Origin: Methylocystis sp.
Lineage (GTDB): Bacteria > Pseudomonadota > Alphaproteobacteria > Rhizobiales > Beijerinckiaceae
NCBI GenBank assembly: GCA_023253795.1
Contig: JALRFG010000005.1
Location: forward strand, 1-32,440
Length of the DNA stretch: 32,440 nt
Reading direction: 5' to 3'
The notes under the pieces were generated by a model. It saw nothing but the letters and a program-made list of their open reading frames with translations. It was not told the DNA's origin and made no database searches. Positions 7,409-16,093 of this stretch are shown here, one piece after another. Position numbers and translations under genes: made by a program. The stretch's first letter is position 1. Each line of letters begins with the position of its first letter.

Positions 7409-7714
7409 TTATTTGCCGTTGTTATACCAGCCGGTCGCGTAGCCGGCGCGATAGGAGGCCTGGAAGCGCGGATCAAACTCGCTTTCATGGCGGCGGAAGG
7501 AATCCGTCTGTCCCGCCGAGCGGTCGGCGAGACCCGCTTTGATGCCGTCCTTATAGGCGTCGCATTCCGCGCCCGAGAGCCCGCCCGGACAACCCGCGCC
7601 GCCACCGCCTGCGCTTCGCGGCGCGGAGACGGGCGTGGCGAGCGGCGGCGTCGCGGCCTGATTGCAGGCGCTCAGCAGGGCTGCGAGGACGAGACAGAAA
7701 TGCAGACGCTTCAT
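7409..7714 (-). CDS. Small outer-membrane/periplasmic lipoprotein, unknown function
   Basis: This 101-residue protein begins with a lipoprotein signal peptide; the lipobox is L14-S15-A16-C17, so C17 would be lipidated. After a Pro/Ala/Gly-rich linker the mature part contains GCPGGLSGAECDAYKDGIKAGLADR and ends with a Tyr/Gly-rich segment (YRAGYATGWYNNGK), resembling small glycine-zipper-like envelope lipoproteins. Two cysteines beyond the lipobox could pair. An upstream ATG at 7726 would precede the signal peptide with four extra residues; the ATG at 7714 is preferred because GGGAG lies 8 bases upstream. It is divergent from the adenylate cyclase gene and ends at a shared terminator with rhlE. 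No function can be assigned. Confidence 0.8.
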   Translation of the reverse strand: MKRLHFCLVLAALLSACNQAATPPLATPVSAPRSAGGGGAGCPGGLSGAECDAYKDGIKAGLADRSAGQTDSFRRHESEFDPRFQASYRAGYATGWYNNGK

Positions 7715-7865
7715 ATGCGCTCCCAATAGACGGCTGCGGCCAATAGGCGCCGCAAGAATACATTCGGCATTATCGAAACAACTGGTTAAGGAAAATGCTA
7801 CATCTCCGTCAGGAGATCGTCCCCATGCGCCGGGCGCGCTGTCAGGGACGGGAAGGAGCAGGGGA

Positions 7866-9593
7866 ATGATACGTCAGTCGATCCGGCGCAAGATTCTGAC
7901 AATTACGCTCGTCCTGATTGTGCTGATGGCGGTGGCGTCGGTCATCTCTCTTATGCTGGTCAAAAAGGTTGACGATCATTTCGACCAGCTGACCGGCAAT
8001 TATATTCCCGCCTATGGCCATCTGGCCCAGGCGAATATCCGTTCGCTGGAGCGCGCCGTTTATTTGCGCCAGATGGTGATCGAAAAATTCACGCCCGGAA
8101 CCGAGCCTCAATATGAGAAGCTCAAACAGTCTTTCATCGATAAGGGAAAAGCCGTTGAGATGGAGATCGGCGCGACGCGTGAACGGCTTCGTGACTTGAT
8201 CGAGAGCAAAAACGGTTTCGATGACGACGCCGCGCTGGCGCGTATCGACGCCCGCCTTGACGACTGGCTCAATGAGCAGCGTCCGGCGTTAAACCGCGCG
8301 CTGCAAGAACTCATCCAGCCTCTGGAGCAAAAACGCGCAAAATTTGATCATGCGAAAATGGAGGAGGTCGATGCGCTCAGAGAGGCGCTTAACCTCAAGA
8401 TCAACGCCATCAGAACCGAGCTGCTGGAGCTGATCAGCGCCGATACGCGTCTCACCCTTCGCGCGCAACAATGGGTGTCGCGCATTTCTGTGGCGATTAC
8501 GCTGATCGCCGGATTGATCGGTTTGCTCTTCTCCGTTTTGGTGAGCAACGGCATTGTCTCGTCCATCCGCCAATTGCTGGAAGGGGCGCGGGCCATTGAG
8601 GCGGGTAAGCTCGATCACAACATCTCGATTCTCTCCAGCGATGAAATTGGACATTTGTCGCAGGCCTTCAATCAGATGGTGGAGCAATTACGCGTCAAGG
8701 AGCGAATCCGTGCAACCTTCGGCACCTATGTCGATCCGCGTGTTGTCGAGGGTTTGATTTCCGGACCGAGCGACGGGACGGAAGGACAGCGTCGCGTCAT
8801 GACCGTGCTGTTCTGCGATCTCGGCGGTTTCTCGCGGGTGAGCGAACAATTGACGCCGCAAGCGCTTGTGCGCGTCGTAAATCGCTACTTCACCATCATG
8901 TCGGCGCCTGTGCGTGAAAATAGCGGCATCATCGACAAATATATCGGCGACGCGATCATGGCCTATTGGGGCGCGCCGTTTAATGATGAAAAACAACAGG
9001 CGCATCTGGCGATGCGCGCCGTGCTGGATATGTGCGCGCGCGTCGAAGAGCTGAATATCGCGTTGAGCGATGAATTGGGATTGCGTGAAACGCCGATGTC
9101 TTTCGATATCCGCATCGGCGTCGCGACAGGAGAAGTCATCGTCGGCAGCATTGGCTCCGATCAGATGAAAAACTATACGGTCATCGGCGATACGGTGAAC
9201 ACCGCCGCGCGTCTGGAAAGCATCGGTAAGACCTATGGCGTGCGCGTTGTGGTTTCCGACGTGACGGCGTTGGAGGCGGCGGATGACATTGAAGCGCGTG
9301 AGATTGATTCCGTTTATCTCGCCGGCCAGCAGGTTCCACACGCCATTTACGAAGTCATGGGCGCGAAAGGCGCGCTGCCTGAAAACCGGCAGCGTCTGAA
9401 AGCATTATATGCCGATGCGCTCGCCGCCTATCGTGCGCAGGATTGGGACAAGGCCAGCGAGTTGTTGAACGCAGCGCTCGGGATCGCGCCCAAGGACGGA
9501 CCATCCATGCTTCTGCTCGATCGCATTGCGGCGTTTCGTGCCGCCCCGCCGCCGGCAGACTGGAAAGGCGTGTGGCGATTTGATCAAAAATAA
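7866..9593 (+). CDS. Membrane-bound class III adenylate cyclase with HAMP domain
   Basis: This makes cAMP from ATP at the inner membrane. The 575-residue protein has an N-terminal helix (about 10–31), a mainly helical periplasmic sensor region (about 35–200), a second membrane helix (about 207–228), a HAMP linker (about 229–282) and a class III cyclase domain (about 300–480). Metal ligands D318 and D362, the adenine-selecting K358 (IDKYIGD) and D442 (VIGDTVNTAAR), and N445/R449 are all present, so it should be active and specific for ATP. The C-terminus (about 500–575) is TPR-like, with a closing WKGVWRFDQK. The ATG at 7866 follows GGAAGGAG, a strong ribosome site; upstream open frame has no protein character. 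A small hairpin (ATCTCC/GGAGAT, 7802–7817) lies in the 5' leader. The sensed signal is unknown. Confidence 0.93.
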   Translation: MIRQSIRRKILTITLVLIVLMAVASVISLMLVKKVDDHFDQLTGNYIPAYGHLAQANIRSLERAVYLRQMVIEKFTPGTEPQYEKLKQSFIDKGKAVEMEIGATRERLRDLIESKNGFDDDAALARIDARLDDWLNEQRPALNRALQELIQPLEQKRAKFDHAKMEEVDALREALNLKINAIRTELLELISADTRLTLRAQQWVSRISVAITLIAGLIGLLFSVLVSNGIVSSIRQLLEGARAIEAGKLDHNISILSSDEIGHLSQAFNQMVEQLRVKERIRATFGTYVDPRVVEGLISGPSDGTEGQRRVMTVLFCDLGGFSRVSEQLTPQALVRVVNRYFTIMSAPVRENSGIIDKYIGDAIMAYWGAPFNDEKQQAHLAMRAVLDMCARVEELNIALSDELGLRETPMSFDIRIGVATGEVIVGSIGSDQMKNYTVIGDTVNTAARLESIGKTYGVRVVVSDVTALEAADDIEAREIDSVYLAGQQVPHAIYEVMGAKGALPENRQRLKALYADALAAYRAQDWDKASELLNAALGIAPKDGPSMLLLDRIAAFRAAPPPADWKGVWRFDQK

Positions 9594-9769
9594 GCATGCT
9601 GCATGAGTAATATATTTTGATTCATGCATTTACGTGAGTTTTTCGCATCCGGCGCGTCGCCTCTGGCGAAGCGCCGCATCAACTCCCACATCATGAACAT
9701 GACAGGATGGCTGGCGCGTGACGGCGTCGCCGTCGTTTTTGTGTGAGATCATCCTTGAGGGGGTGTTCC
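9594..9769. other. Intergenic region with three inverted repeats
   Basis: Three structures follow the cyclase gene. TGCATGA/TCATGCA (9600–9606 and 9622–9628) flank an AT-rich core. A compound hairpin lies at 9651–9675 (5-bp outer and 4-bp inner stems). GACGGC-GTC-GCCGTC (9720–9734) is followed by five T residues and could end the cyclase transcript. No reading frame here is convincing. Confidence 0.35.
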
Positions 9770-10090
9770 ATGATCATGAAAGGCGAGACGATGCGAAGCT
9801 ATGTTCGGTCGATGGCGCCGGGGATTGCGGCTGTCGCTGCGACGCTCGCGCTCTTCACCCTGCCGGCGAAGGCAGACACCAAAGTGTTCGGATGCAGCCA
9901 CATCGAGCACTATAGCCAGACGCAGGTGCATCTTGCTCTGGCGCATGCCCGCGCTTTTGTGGACGCGGGTGAGGTCAATAACCTGTATGGGCAATACGTG
10001 AGCCTGCGGAACGAATGTCGTTCCAATCCGGGCGCCAAACGCGTCGTGCATGTTTCGTCGCGGATGGCGCAGTTGATGGCGGACGATTAA
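9770..10090 (+). CDS. Small exported protein, unknown function
   Basis: This is a 106-residue protein with a Sec signal peptide whose hydrophobic core (APGIAAVAATLALFTL) ends at AKA|DT. The mature part is about 70 residues, contains two cysteines (FGCSHIEHY and NECRSN) that could form a disulfide, and is mostly helical by appearance. No family is recognised. The ATG at 9770 follows GAGGGGGTG; ATGs at 9776 and 9791 are alternatives, and 9791 also has an AGG-type site and would leave a normal signal peptide. An intrinsic terminator 25 bases downstream of the stop shows it is a complete short transcription unit. Periplasmic location is inferred from the signal peptide. Confidence 0.75.
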   Translation: MIMKGETMRSYVRSMAPGIAAVAATLALFTLPAKADTKVFGCSHIEHYSQTQVHLALAHARAFVDAGEVNNLYGQYVSLRNECRSNPGAKRVVHVSSRMAQLMADD

Positions 10091-10114
10091 ACGGTCAGCG
10101 CATTCAGCTACAGG

Positions 10115-10139
10115 AGCCGCCCTTCGGGGCGGCTTTTTT
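10115..10139 (+). terminator. Intrinsic terminator after the small exported protein
   Basis: AGCCGCCC-TTCG-GGGCGGCT is a perfect 8-bp stem closed by a stable TTCG tetraloop (10115–10134). Its final T begins the six-T run at 10134–10139, a textbook intrinsic terminator. Confidence 0.92.
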
Positions 10140-10218
10140 GCGTCGCGGCCTCATCTGTTCAGGCCTTTTTAACCCTAATGGCGATATCAAGATGCGGTAT
10201 GCGTTTTGTAGGTGCGCC

Positions 10219-10359
10219 ATGTCCCGTAAATATTACCGCCTCCTGAAAAGCAGCCTTCGCGGGCGCGATCCCTTCTTTAATGTCGTCACGCTGATTGTGG
10301 TCGAAATCGTCGCGCTGGCCTATGCGGCGACGGTTCTGGCGCACGCCGCCAGCGCCTGA
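10219..10359 (+). CDS. 46-residue single-pass membrane peptide, unknown function
   Basis: This short frame encodes a basic N-terminus (MSRKYYRLLKSSLRGRDP) followed by one hydrophobic helix (about residues 19–42, FFNVVTLIVVEIVALAYAA and on) and a short tail ending HAASA. Positive residues before the helix predict a cytoplasmic N-terminus. AGGTG sits 5 bases before the ATG. The gene lies between two intrinsic terminators (10115–10139 and 10395–10427), so it must have its own promoter; AT-rich bases around 10165–10185 could hold it. An in-frame ATG at 10192 would add nine residues. No family is recognised; a role as a small membrane regulator is only a guess. Confidence 0.6.
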   Translation: MSRKYYRLLKSSLRGRDPFFNVVTLIVVEIVALAYAATVLAHAASA

Positions 10360-10394
10360 GACGGGTTCGAGTCTTAAGCATCTGGCAATCTGCG

Positions 10395-10427
10395 ACGGGA
10401 AACAGCGCGAGGCTGTCTCCCGTTTTT
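10395..10427 (+). terminator. Intrinsic terminator after the 46-residue membrane peptide
   Basis: A 12-bp stem with one A/C mismatch (10395–10406 with 10412–10423) and a 5-base loop runs into five T residues (10423–10427). It ends plus-strand transcription just before the convergent Sel1 gene. Confidence 0.85.
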
Positions 10428-10437
10428 GTGACGTTGA

Positions 10438-11376
10438 TTAATTACACTTCTGGAATTTTGACGCCTTGCAGGCTTCCGCCGCTTTTTTCGCGGCGGCGAT
10501 TTCCGCCGGCTTCATGTCTTTCTCAAGATAGTCGCGCAGCGCTTTGGCTTTATGGTCGCCATCGTCGGCGGCGAGCGTCGCCCACAGATAGCCCAGACGT
10601 GTGTTCTGCTCGACGCCCTGTCCAAAGCCATATTTCACGCCGAGAAAGCCTTGCGCGATGGCGTTGCCTTGCGCGGCGGCTTTTTCGAAAAGCTTGAAAG
10701 ATTCCGTATAGTTTTTCGCGACGCCTTTGCCTTCTTCATAAAGCAGCGCCAGATCGACCTGCGCGCCCACAATGCCGGCGTCGGCGGCCTTGCGATACCA
10801 TTTCAGCGCTTCCGCATAATCCTGCGCCACGCCTTCGCCCGTCGCATATTTATGACCAAGATTGAACGCGCCGCGCGGGTCGCCCTGTTCGGCCGCCTTG
10901 CGATAGAGTTTGACGGCTTCGGCTTCATCCTTGGCGACGCCGTCGCCCTTTGAATACATCAGGCCGAGATCGACCTGCGCGCCCGCCGAGCCGGCGTCGG
11001 CGGCAAGTCGATAGAATTTCGCGGCCTGCGCATAATCGCGCAACACGCCCAGGCCGTTGGCGTAGAAATAACCCAGGCTGAATTGCGCCTGCGCATTGCC
11101 CTGATCCGCCGCCTTGCGGAAAAACGGGATCGCCTGTTCGTAGCTGCGCTTCACGCCCCAGCCGTTTTCATGCATCAGGCCAACGTAATATTGCGCCTGC
11201 GGATCGCCATGCTCGGCCAGCGGATTGAGTTCGCGCAGCGCAATCGCATAGTCGCGTTTGTCGAAGGCGGCGACGCCGCGTTGCAGATTGGGCGCTGTCG
11301 CCGCGCCGGCCGCGCCGGTCATGAGCAGGCAGCCGAGCAGAGTGACGACGAAAGACGTCGATCGCTGGGTTTTCAT
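10438..11376 (-). CDS. Exported Sel1-repeat (TPR-like) protein
   Basis: The 312-residue protein has a signal peptide (core VVTLLGCLLMTGAAGA) and then six back-to-back 36-residue Sel1 repeats, each of the form G-x-x-x-A-Q-x-x-L-G-x-x-Y-x-x-G-x-G-V, followed by a Lys/Ala-rich tail with three cysteines in total near the end. Sel1 repeats form an alpha-solenoid that binds partner proteins, often in the periplasm. The partner is not identifiable here. The ATG at 11376 is preferred because GAGGA lies upstream and the signal peptide begins there; the open frame upstream has no protein character. It follows the polytopic membrane protein gene on the same strand after a 74-base gap that contains a palindrome and a TTGACA box, so it probably also has its own promoter. 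Confidence 0.88.
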   Translation of the reverse strand: MKTQRSTSFVVTLLGCLLMTGAAGAATAPNLQRGVAAFDKRDYAIALRELNPLAEHGDPQAQYYVGLMHENGWGVKRSYEQAIPFFRKAADQGNAQAQFSLGYFYANGLGVLRDYAQAAKFYRLAADAGSAGAQVDLGLMYSKGDGVAKDEAEAVKLYRKAAEQGDPRGAFNLGHKYATGEGVAQDYAEALKWYRKAADAGIVGAQVDLALLYEEGKGVAKNYTESFKLFEKAAAQGNAIAQGFLGVKYGFGQGVEQNTRLGYLWATLAADDGDHKAKALRDYLEKDMKPAEIAAAKKAAEACKASKFQKCN

Positions 11377-11392
11377 GTGGTTTCCTCGAAGT

Positions 11393-11439
11393 TTCTGGTG
11401 TGGCGCCAACCAGAATCCGCAAAATCGGGAAGCTGTCAA
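11393..11439 (-). promoter_or_regulatory. Palindrome and TTGACA box upstream of the Sel1 gene
   Basis: On the minus strand a perfect TTGACA box (complement of 11434–11439) precedes a near-perfect 23-base palindrome (11393–11415). The palindrome has TTCTGGT and ACCAGAA arms around TGGCGCCA with one unpaired base. A good -10 box is not evident at 16–18 bases. The palindrome could be an operator or a leader hairpin just before the ribosome site. Confidence 0.35.
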
Positions 11440-11450
11440 TTTGCGCCCGG

Positions 11451-12176
11451 CTAGCCGCCGGGCTGAGGCCGCGCGCCGGCTTGTTCGAAGGGTTGCCGGA
11501 ACGCCGGCAACAGCGCCATCAACACGAGTCCCAGCGAAAACAGGCACCAGATCGCGGCCACTTCATTGACGTTGCCGGTGAGGCGGGCCGCAAGAAAGGG
11601 ACCGAAAATGGCGTGGAAAACGGTGAAGCGCCACGCGCCATAGAGCAGGGGCACCAAGAAGGACACGATCATATAGGAGGGGAAGCCCCAGCCCATGCCG
11701 ATCATGCGATCAACGCCGACCATCAGACCGTTGTAGGGAACATTCCACGCCAGATGCCAGTTGCCGGAGACCGTGCACAGGCCGGTGCCGCAAAGATTGA
11801 CGGTAGGCTCGCACAGGCCGGCCCAGGGGAAGGGATAAAGCTGCAACAGCATGATCGCCGAGGAAATCCCGCAGGCGGTGAAGACGGGAATACGGGCCTT
11901 GGCGCGCACTGCCGGCGAGACGAGTTCGAGGGTGAAGGCGTTGATAAAAAAGGGCTGGAAGACGATGTGCAAAATAGAGAGCAGCGTGACGGCCTGATTG
12001 ATCGGGTTGTCGCACTGATTGATCACCAGATAGCCGACGAGCTGCAGCGCCTCCATGAGCGTGAACCAGGCGATAGCGACCGGAAAGGCGATCGGGTCGC
12101 CCCGACGGACTGTCACCACCGTCGCCACAACCCCCACGCCCACGATCGTGGCGGATACTCCCGGCCCCCAGCACAT
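11451..12176 (-). CDS. Polytopic membrane protein (DUF5765-like)
   Basis: The 241-residue protein has about six or seven hydrophobic helices (approximately 8–24, 28–52, 62–84, 95–117, 165–200 and 204–226) and begins MCWGP. A loop at about 118–150 carries three closely spaced cysteines (CEPTVNLCGTGLC) plus several Trp residues, probably on the extracytoplasmic side. The pattern fits what I recall of the DUF5765 membrane family, a group without known function; this match is from memory. GAGGGA lies 6 bases upstream of the ATG. It is divergent from the ilv operon and upstream of the Sel1 gene on the same strand. Transport, signalling and enzyme roles are all possible; none is supported. Confidence 0.75.
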   Translation of the reverse strand: MCWGPGVSATIVGVGVVATVVTVRRGDPIAFPVAIAWFTLMEALQLVGYLVINQCDNPINQAVTLLSILHIVFQPFFINAFTLELVSPAVRAKARIPVFTACGISSAIMLLQLYPFPWAGLCEPTVNLCGTGLCTVSGNWHLAWNVPYNGLMVGVDRMIGMGWGFPSYMIVSFLVPLLYGAWRFTVFHAIFGPFLAARLTGNVNEVAAIWCLFSLGLVLMALLPAFRQPFEQAGARPQPGG

Positions 12177-12334
12177 ACGAAATCCCTCGAATTGACTTTA
12201 GTCAGGATGGAGGGGTTTCAGGGGTTTGGCAACCATAGGCGTCAATCAGGGCGGGGCGGCGGGCGTCGGGGACGCGAGCCGCTTGATTCTCGTCGTCGCC
12301 TCCCGTAACCTTCAAAAAAATAGCGGGATGCAAA

Positions 12335-12385
12335 ATGTGTGGGTTTCTCGTCGTATATGCGGCGCCGGGGGCGGTGTGGGGATAG
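12335..12385 (+). CDS. Candidate ilv leader peptide
   Basis: A 16-codon frame MCGFLVVYAAPGAVWG starts at 12335 behind GGGA (6-base gap) and stops at TAG 12383. It carries adjacent Leu-Val-Val codons (12347–12355) and a further Val, all products of the downstream pathway. The stop lies 30 bases before an intrinsic terminator that precedes ilvI. This layout fits a ribosome-mediated attenuation leader. The control-codon run is short, so confidence is moderate. Confidence 0.42.
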   Translation: MCGFLVVYAAPGAVWG

Positions 12386-12414
12386 TCCCGCAGACCGTCA
12401 CAGGCGCTTGATCG

Positions 12415-12436
12415 AGGCCCCGCGAGGGCCTTTTTT
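12415..12436 (+). terminator. Attenuator terminator in the ilvI leader
   Basis: AGGCCC (12415–12420), loop CGCGA, GGGCCT (12426–12431), then six T residues (12431–12436) form an intrinsic terminator only 35 bases upstream of the ilvI ATG. A competing pairing exists: CGGGG at 12366–12370 can pair with CCCCG at 12418–12422, which would open the terminator stem. Position and competition suggest transcription attenuation of ilv expression. Confidence 0.6.
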
Positions 12437-12471
12437 CTTGCCCGCTGCAAGCCGAAGTGGAAGCGAAGACC

Positions 12472-14244
12472 ATGTCGAAGGAAATGACCGGCGCCGAAAT
12501 GGTGGTGCAAGCCCTGATTGATCAGGGCGTTGATACGCTATTTGGCTATCCGGGCGGCGCCGTTCTTCCGATTTACGACGTCCTTTTCCATCAGGAGAAG
12601 GTTCATCACATTCTTGTGCGCCATGAGCAGGGCGCGGCGCACGCCGCCGAAGGCTATGCGCGCGCCTCTGGCAAGGTCGGGGTGTTGCTCGTCACATCGG
12701 GCCCCGGCGCCACCAATACGGTGACCGGCCTGACCGACGCGCTGATGGACTCCATTCCGCTGGTCTGCATCACCGGACAGGTGCCCACCCATCTGATCGG
12801 CTCCGACGCCTTTCAGGAGTGCGACACGGTCGGCATCACCCGCCATTGCACCAAGCATAATTATCTCGTCAAAAACGTCGCCGATCTGCCGCGCATTCTG
12901 CACGAGGCGTTTTATGTCGCGAGCAGCGGCCGTCCTGGCCCGGTGGTCATCGACATTCCCAAGGATGTGCAGTTTGCGCGCGGCGTTTACACGCCGCCGG
13001 CCGGCGCTGGCCACAAGACCTATCATCCGAAGCTGGACGCCGACATGGATGCCATCCGCACGGCGGTGGCGATGATGGCGGCGGCGAAGCGCCCGATTTT
13101 TTACACGGGCGGCGGCGTGATCAACTCCGGTCCGGCCGCTTCCGCGCTGTTGCGCGAGCTGGTGGCGCTCACCGGTTTCCCGATCACCTCAACGCTGATG
13201 GGGCTTGGCGCCTATCCGGGCTCGGGCGAGAACTGGCTCGGCATGCTCGGCATGCACGGCACGTTTGAAGCCAATAACGCCATGCATGATTGCGATCTGA
13301 TGATCGCCGTCGGCTCGCGTTTCGACGACCGCATCACCGGTCGGCTCGACGCCTTTTCGCCGGGTTCGAAAAAAATTCACATCGACATTGATCGTTCGTC
13401 GATCAACAAAAACGTCAAGGTCGATTTGCCGATCGTCGGCGATTGCGGCCATGTGCTTGAAGCGCTGGTGCGCGTCTGGCGCGCGGAAGCGATGCATGCG
13501 GAAAAGCAGCCGCTCGATCACTGGTGGGCGCAGATCAATGAGTGGCGTGAGCGTAAATCGCTCGCCTATCGCACCTCCGACACGACGATCAAACCGCAAT
13601 ACGCCGTGCAGCGGCTTTATGCGCTGACGCGCAATCACGACGTCTACATCACCACTGAGGTGGGCCAGCATCAGATGTGGGCCGCCCAGCATTTTCATTT
13701 TGACGAACCCAACCGCTGGATGACCTCGGGCGGGCTTGGCACCATGGGCTATGGTCTGCCGGCGGCGATTGGCGCGCAGCTGGCGCATCCCAATGCGCTG
13801 GTGATCGACATCGCCGGCGAAGCCTCGATCCTGATGAACATTCAGGAGATGTCGACGGCGATCCAGTATCGTCTGCCGGTCAAGATCTTCATCCTCAATA
13901 ATGAATATATGGGCATGGTGCGTCAGTGGCAGGAACTGCTGCATGGCGGACGCTACTCGCACAGCTATTCGGAAGCCTTGCCGGATTTCGTGAAGCTCGC
14001 CGAGGCCTTCGGCGGCAAGGGCATTCGCTGTTCGGACCCGGCGACGCTCGACGCCGCCATTCAGGAAATGATCGATTACGATGGCCCGGTGATCTTCGAT
14101 TGCCATGTCGACAAGATCGAGAACTGCTTCCCGATGATCCCGTCAGGCAAGGCGCATAATGACATGCTGCTCGCCGATCTGTCCGACGACGCCGGTCTGG
14201 AGATTGGCTCGATCATCGACGAAAAAGGCAAGATGCTCGTCTAG
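12472..14244 (+). CDS. ilvI: Acetolactate synthase large (catalytic) subunit
   Basis: This is the first common enzyme of Ile/Val/Leu synthesis, joining two pyruvates, or pyruvate and 2-oxobutyrate, with ThDP, Mg and FAD. The 590-residue protein has the ThDP pyrimidine domain (E52 in RHEQGAAHAAEGYAR is the activating Glu), the central FAD-binding domain (about 190–340) and the C-terminal ThDP-diphosphate domain (about 385–560). The metal motif reads AGEAS (E450) with NN following about 30 residues later, where many family members have GDG or AGDAS. Length matches the regulated (type I/III-like) enzymes, and the small subunit gene follows 38 bases after the stop. ATG at 12472 is preferred; an in-frame GTG at 12457 is the alternative. 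Expression is probably set by the upstream attenuator. Confidence 0.96.
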   Translation: MSKEMTGAEMVVQALIDQGVDTLFGYPGGAVLPIYDVLFHQEKVHHILVRHEQGAAHAAEGYARASGKVGVLLVTSGPGATNTVTGLTDALMDSIPLVCITGQVPTHLIGSDAFQECDTVGITRHCTKHNYLVKNVADLPRILHEAFYVASSGRPGPVVIDIPKDVQFARGVYTPPAGAGHKTYHPKLDADMDAIRTAVAMMAAAKRPIFYTGGGVINSGPAASALLRELVALTGFPITSTLMGLGAYPGSGENWLGMLGMHGTFEANNAMHDCDLMIAVGSRFDDRITGRLDAFSPGSKKIHIDIDRSSINKNVKVDLPIVGDCGHVLEALVRVWRAEAMHAEKQPLDHWWAQINEWRERKSLAYRTSDTTIKPQYAVQRLYALTRNHDVYITTEVGQHQMWAAQHFHFDEPNRWMTSGGLGTMGYGLPAAIGAQLAHPNALVIDIAGEASILMNIQEMSTAIQYRLPVKIFILNNEYMGMVRQWQELLHGGRYSHSYSEALPDFVKLAEAFGGKGIRCSDPATLDAAIQEMIDYDGPVIFDCHVDKIENCFPMIPSGKAHNDMLLADLSDDAGLEIGSIIDEKGKMLV

Positions 14245-14282
14245 TCGCGCTGCGCCGCATTCGCAGACAATGAAGGATCAGA

Positions 14283-15978
<1,696 letters not shown>

Positions 15979-16001
15979 TCCTTCAGGCGTTTTTTGATTT
16001 G

Positions 16002-16035
16002 GCGTCCCCGGCCTTGCGCCGGGGACGCTTTTTTT
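16002..16035 (+). terminator. Intrinsic terminator after ilvC
   Basis: A perfect 11-bp stem (16002–16012 with 16018–16028), 5-base loop and seven T residues (16029–16035) end the ilv transcription unit 24 bases after the ilvC stop. Confidence 0.95.
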
Positions 16036-16093
16036 ATGGGCGCGTTTCCGCAACGCCCGATCTCTGCAATACTGACGGTCTTCTGCCGCCCGG

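Noticed and set aside
11400-12308. A plus-strand frame opposite the Sel1 start and the membrane protein
   Set aside because: The minus-strand product has coherent membrane helices and a ribosome site; the plus frame is polar low-complexity sequence.
12226-12411. Alternative ilv leader frame containing Leu-Ile-Leu-Val-Val codons (about 12283–12297)
   Set aside because: The control-type codons are attractive, but the frame needs a TTG start, lacks a nearby stop and runs to 12411; the 12335–12385 frame fits better. It should be kept in mind when testing the attenuator.
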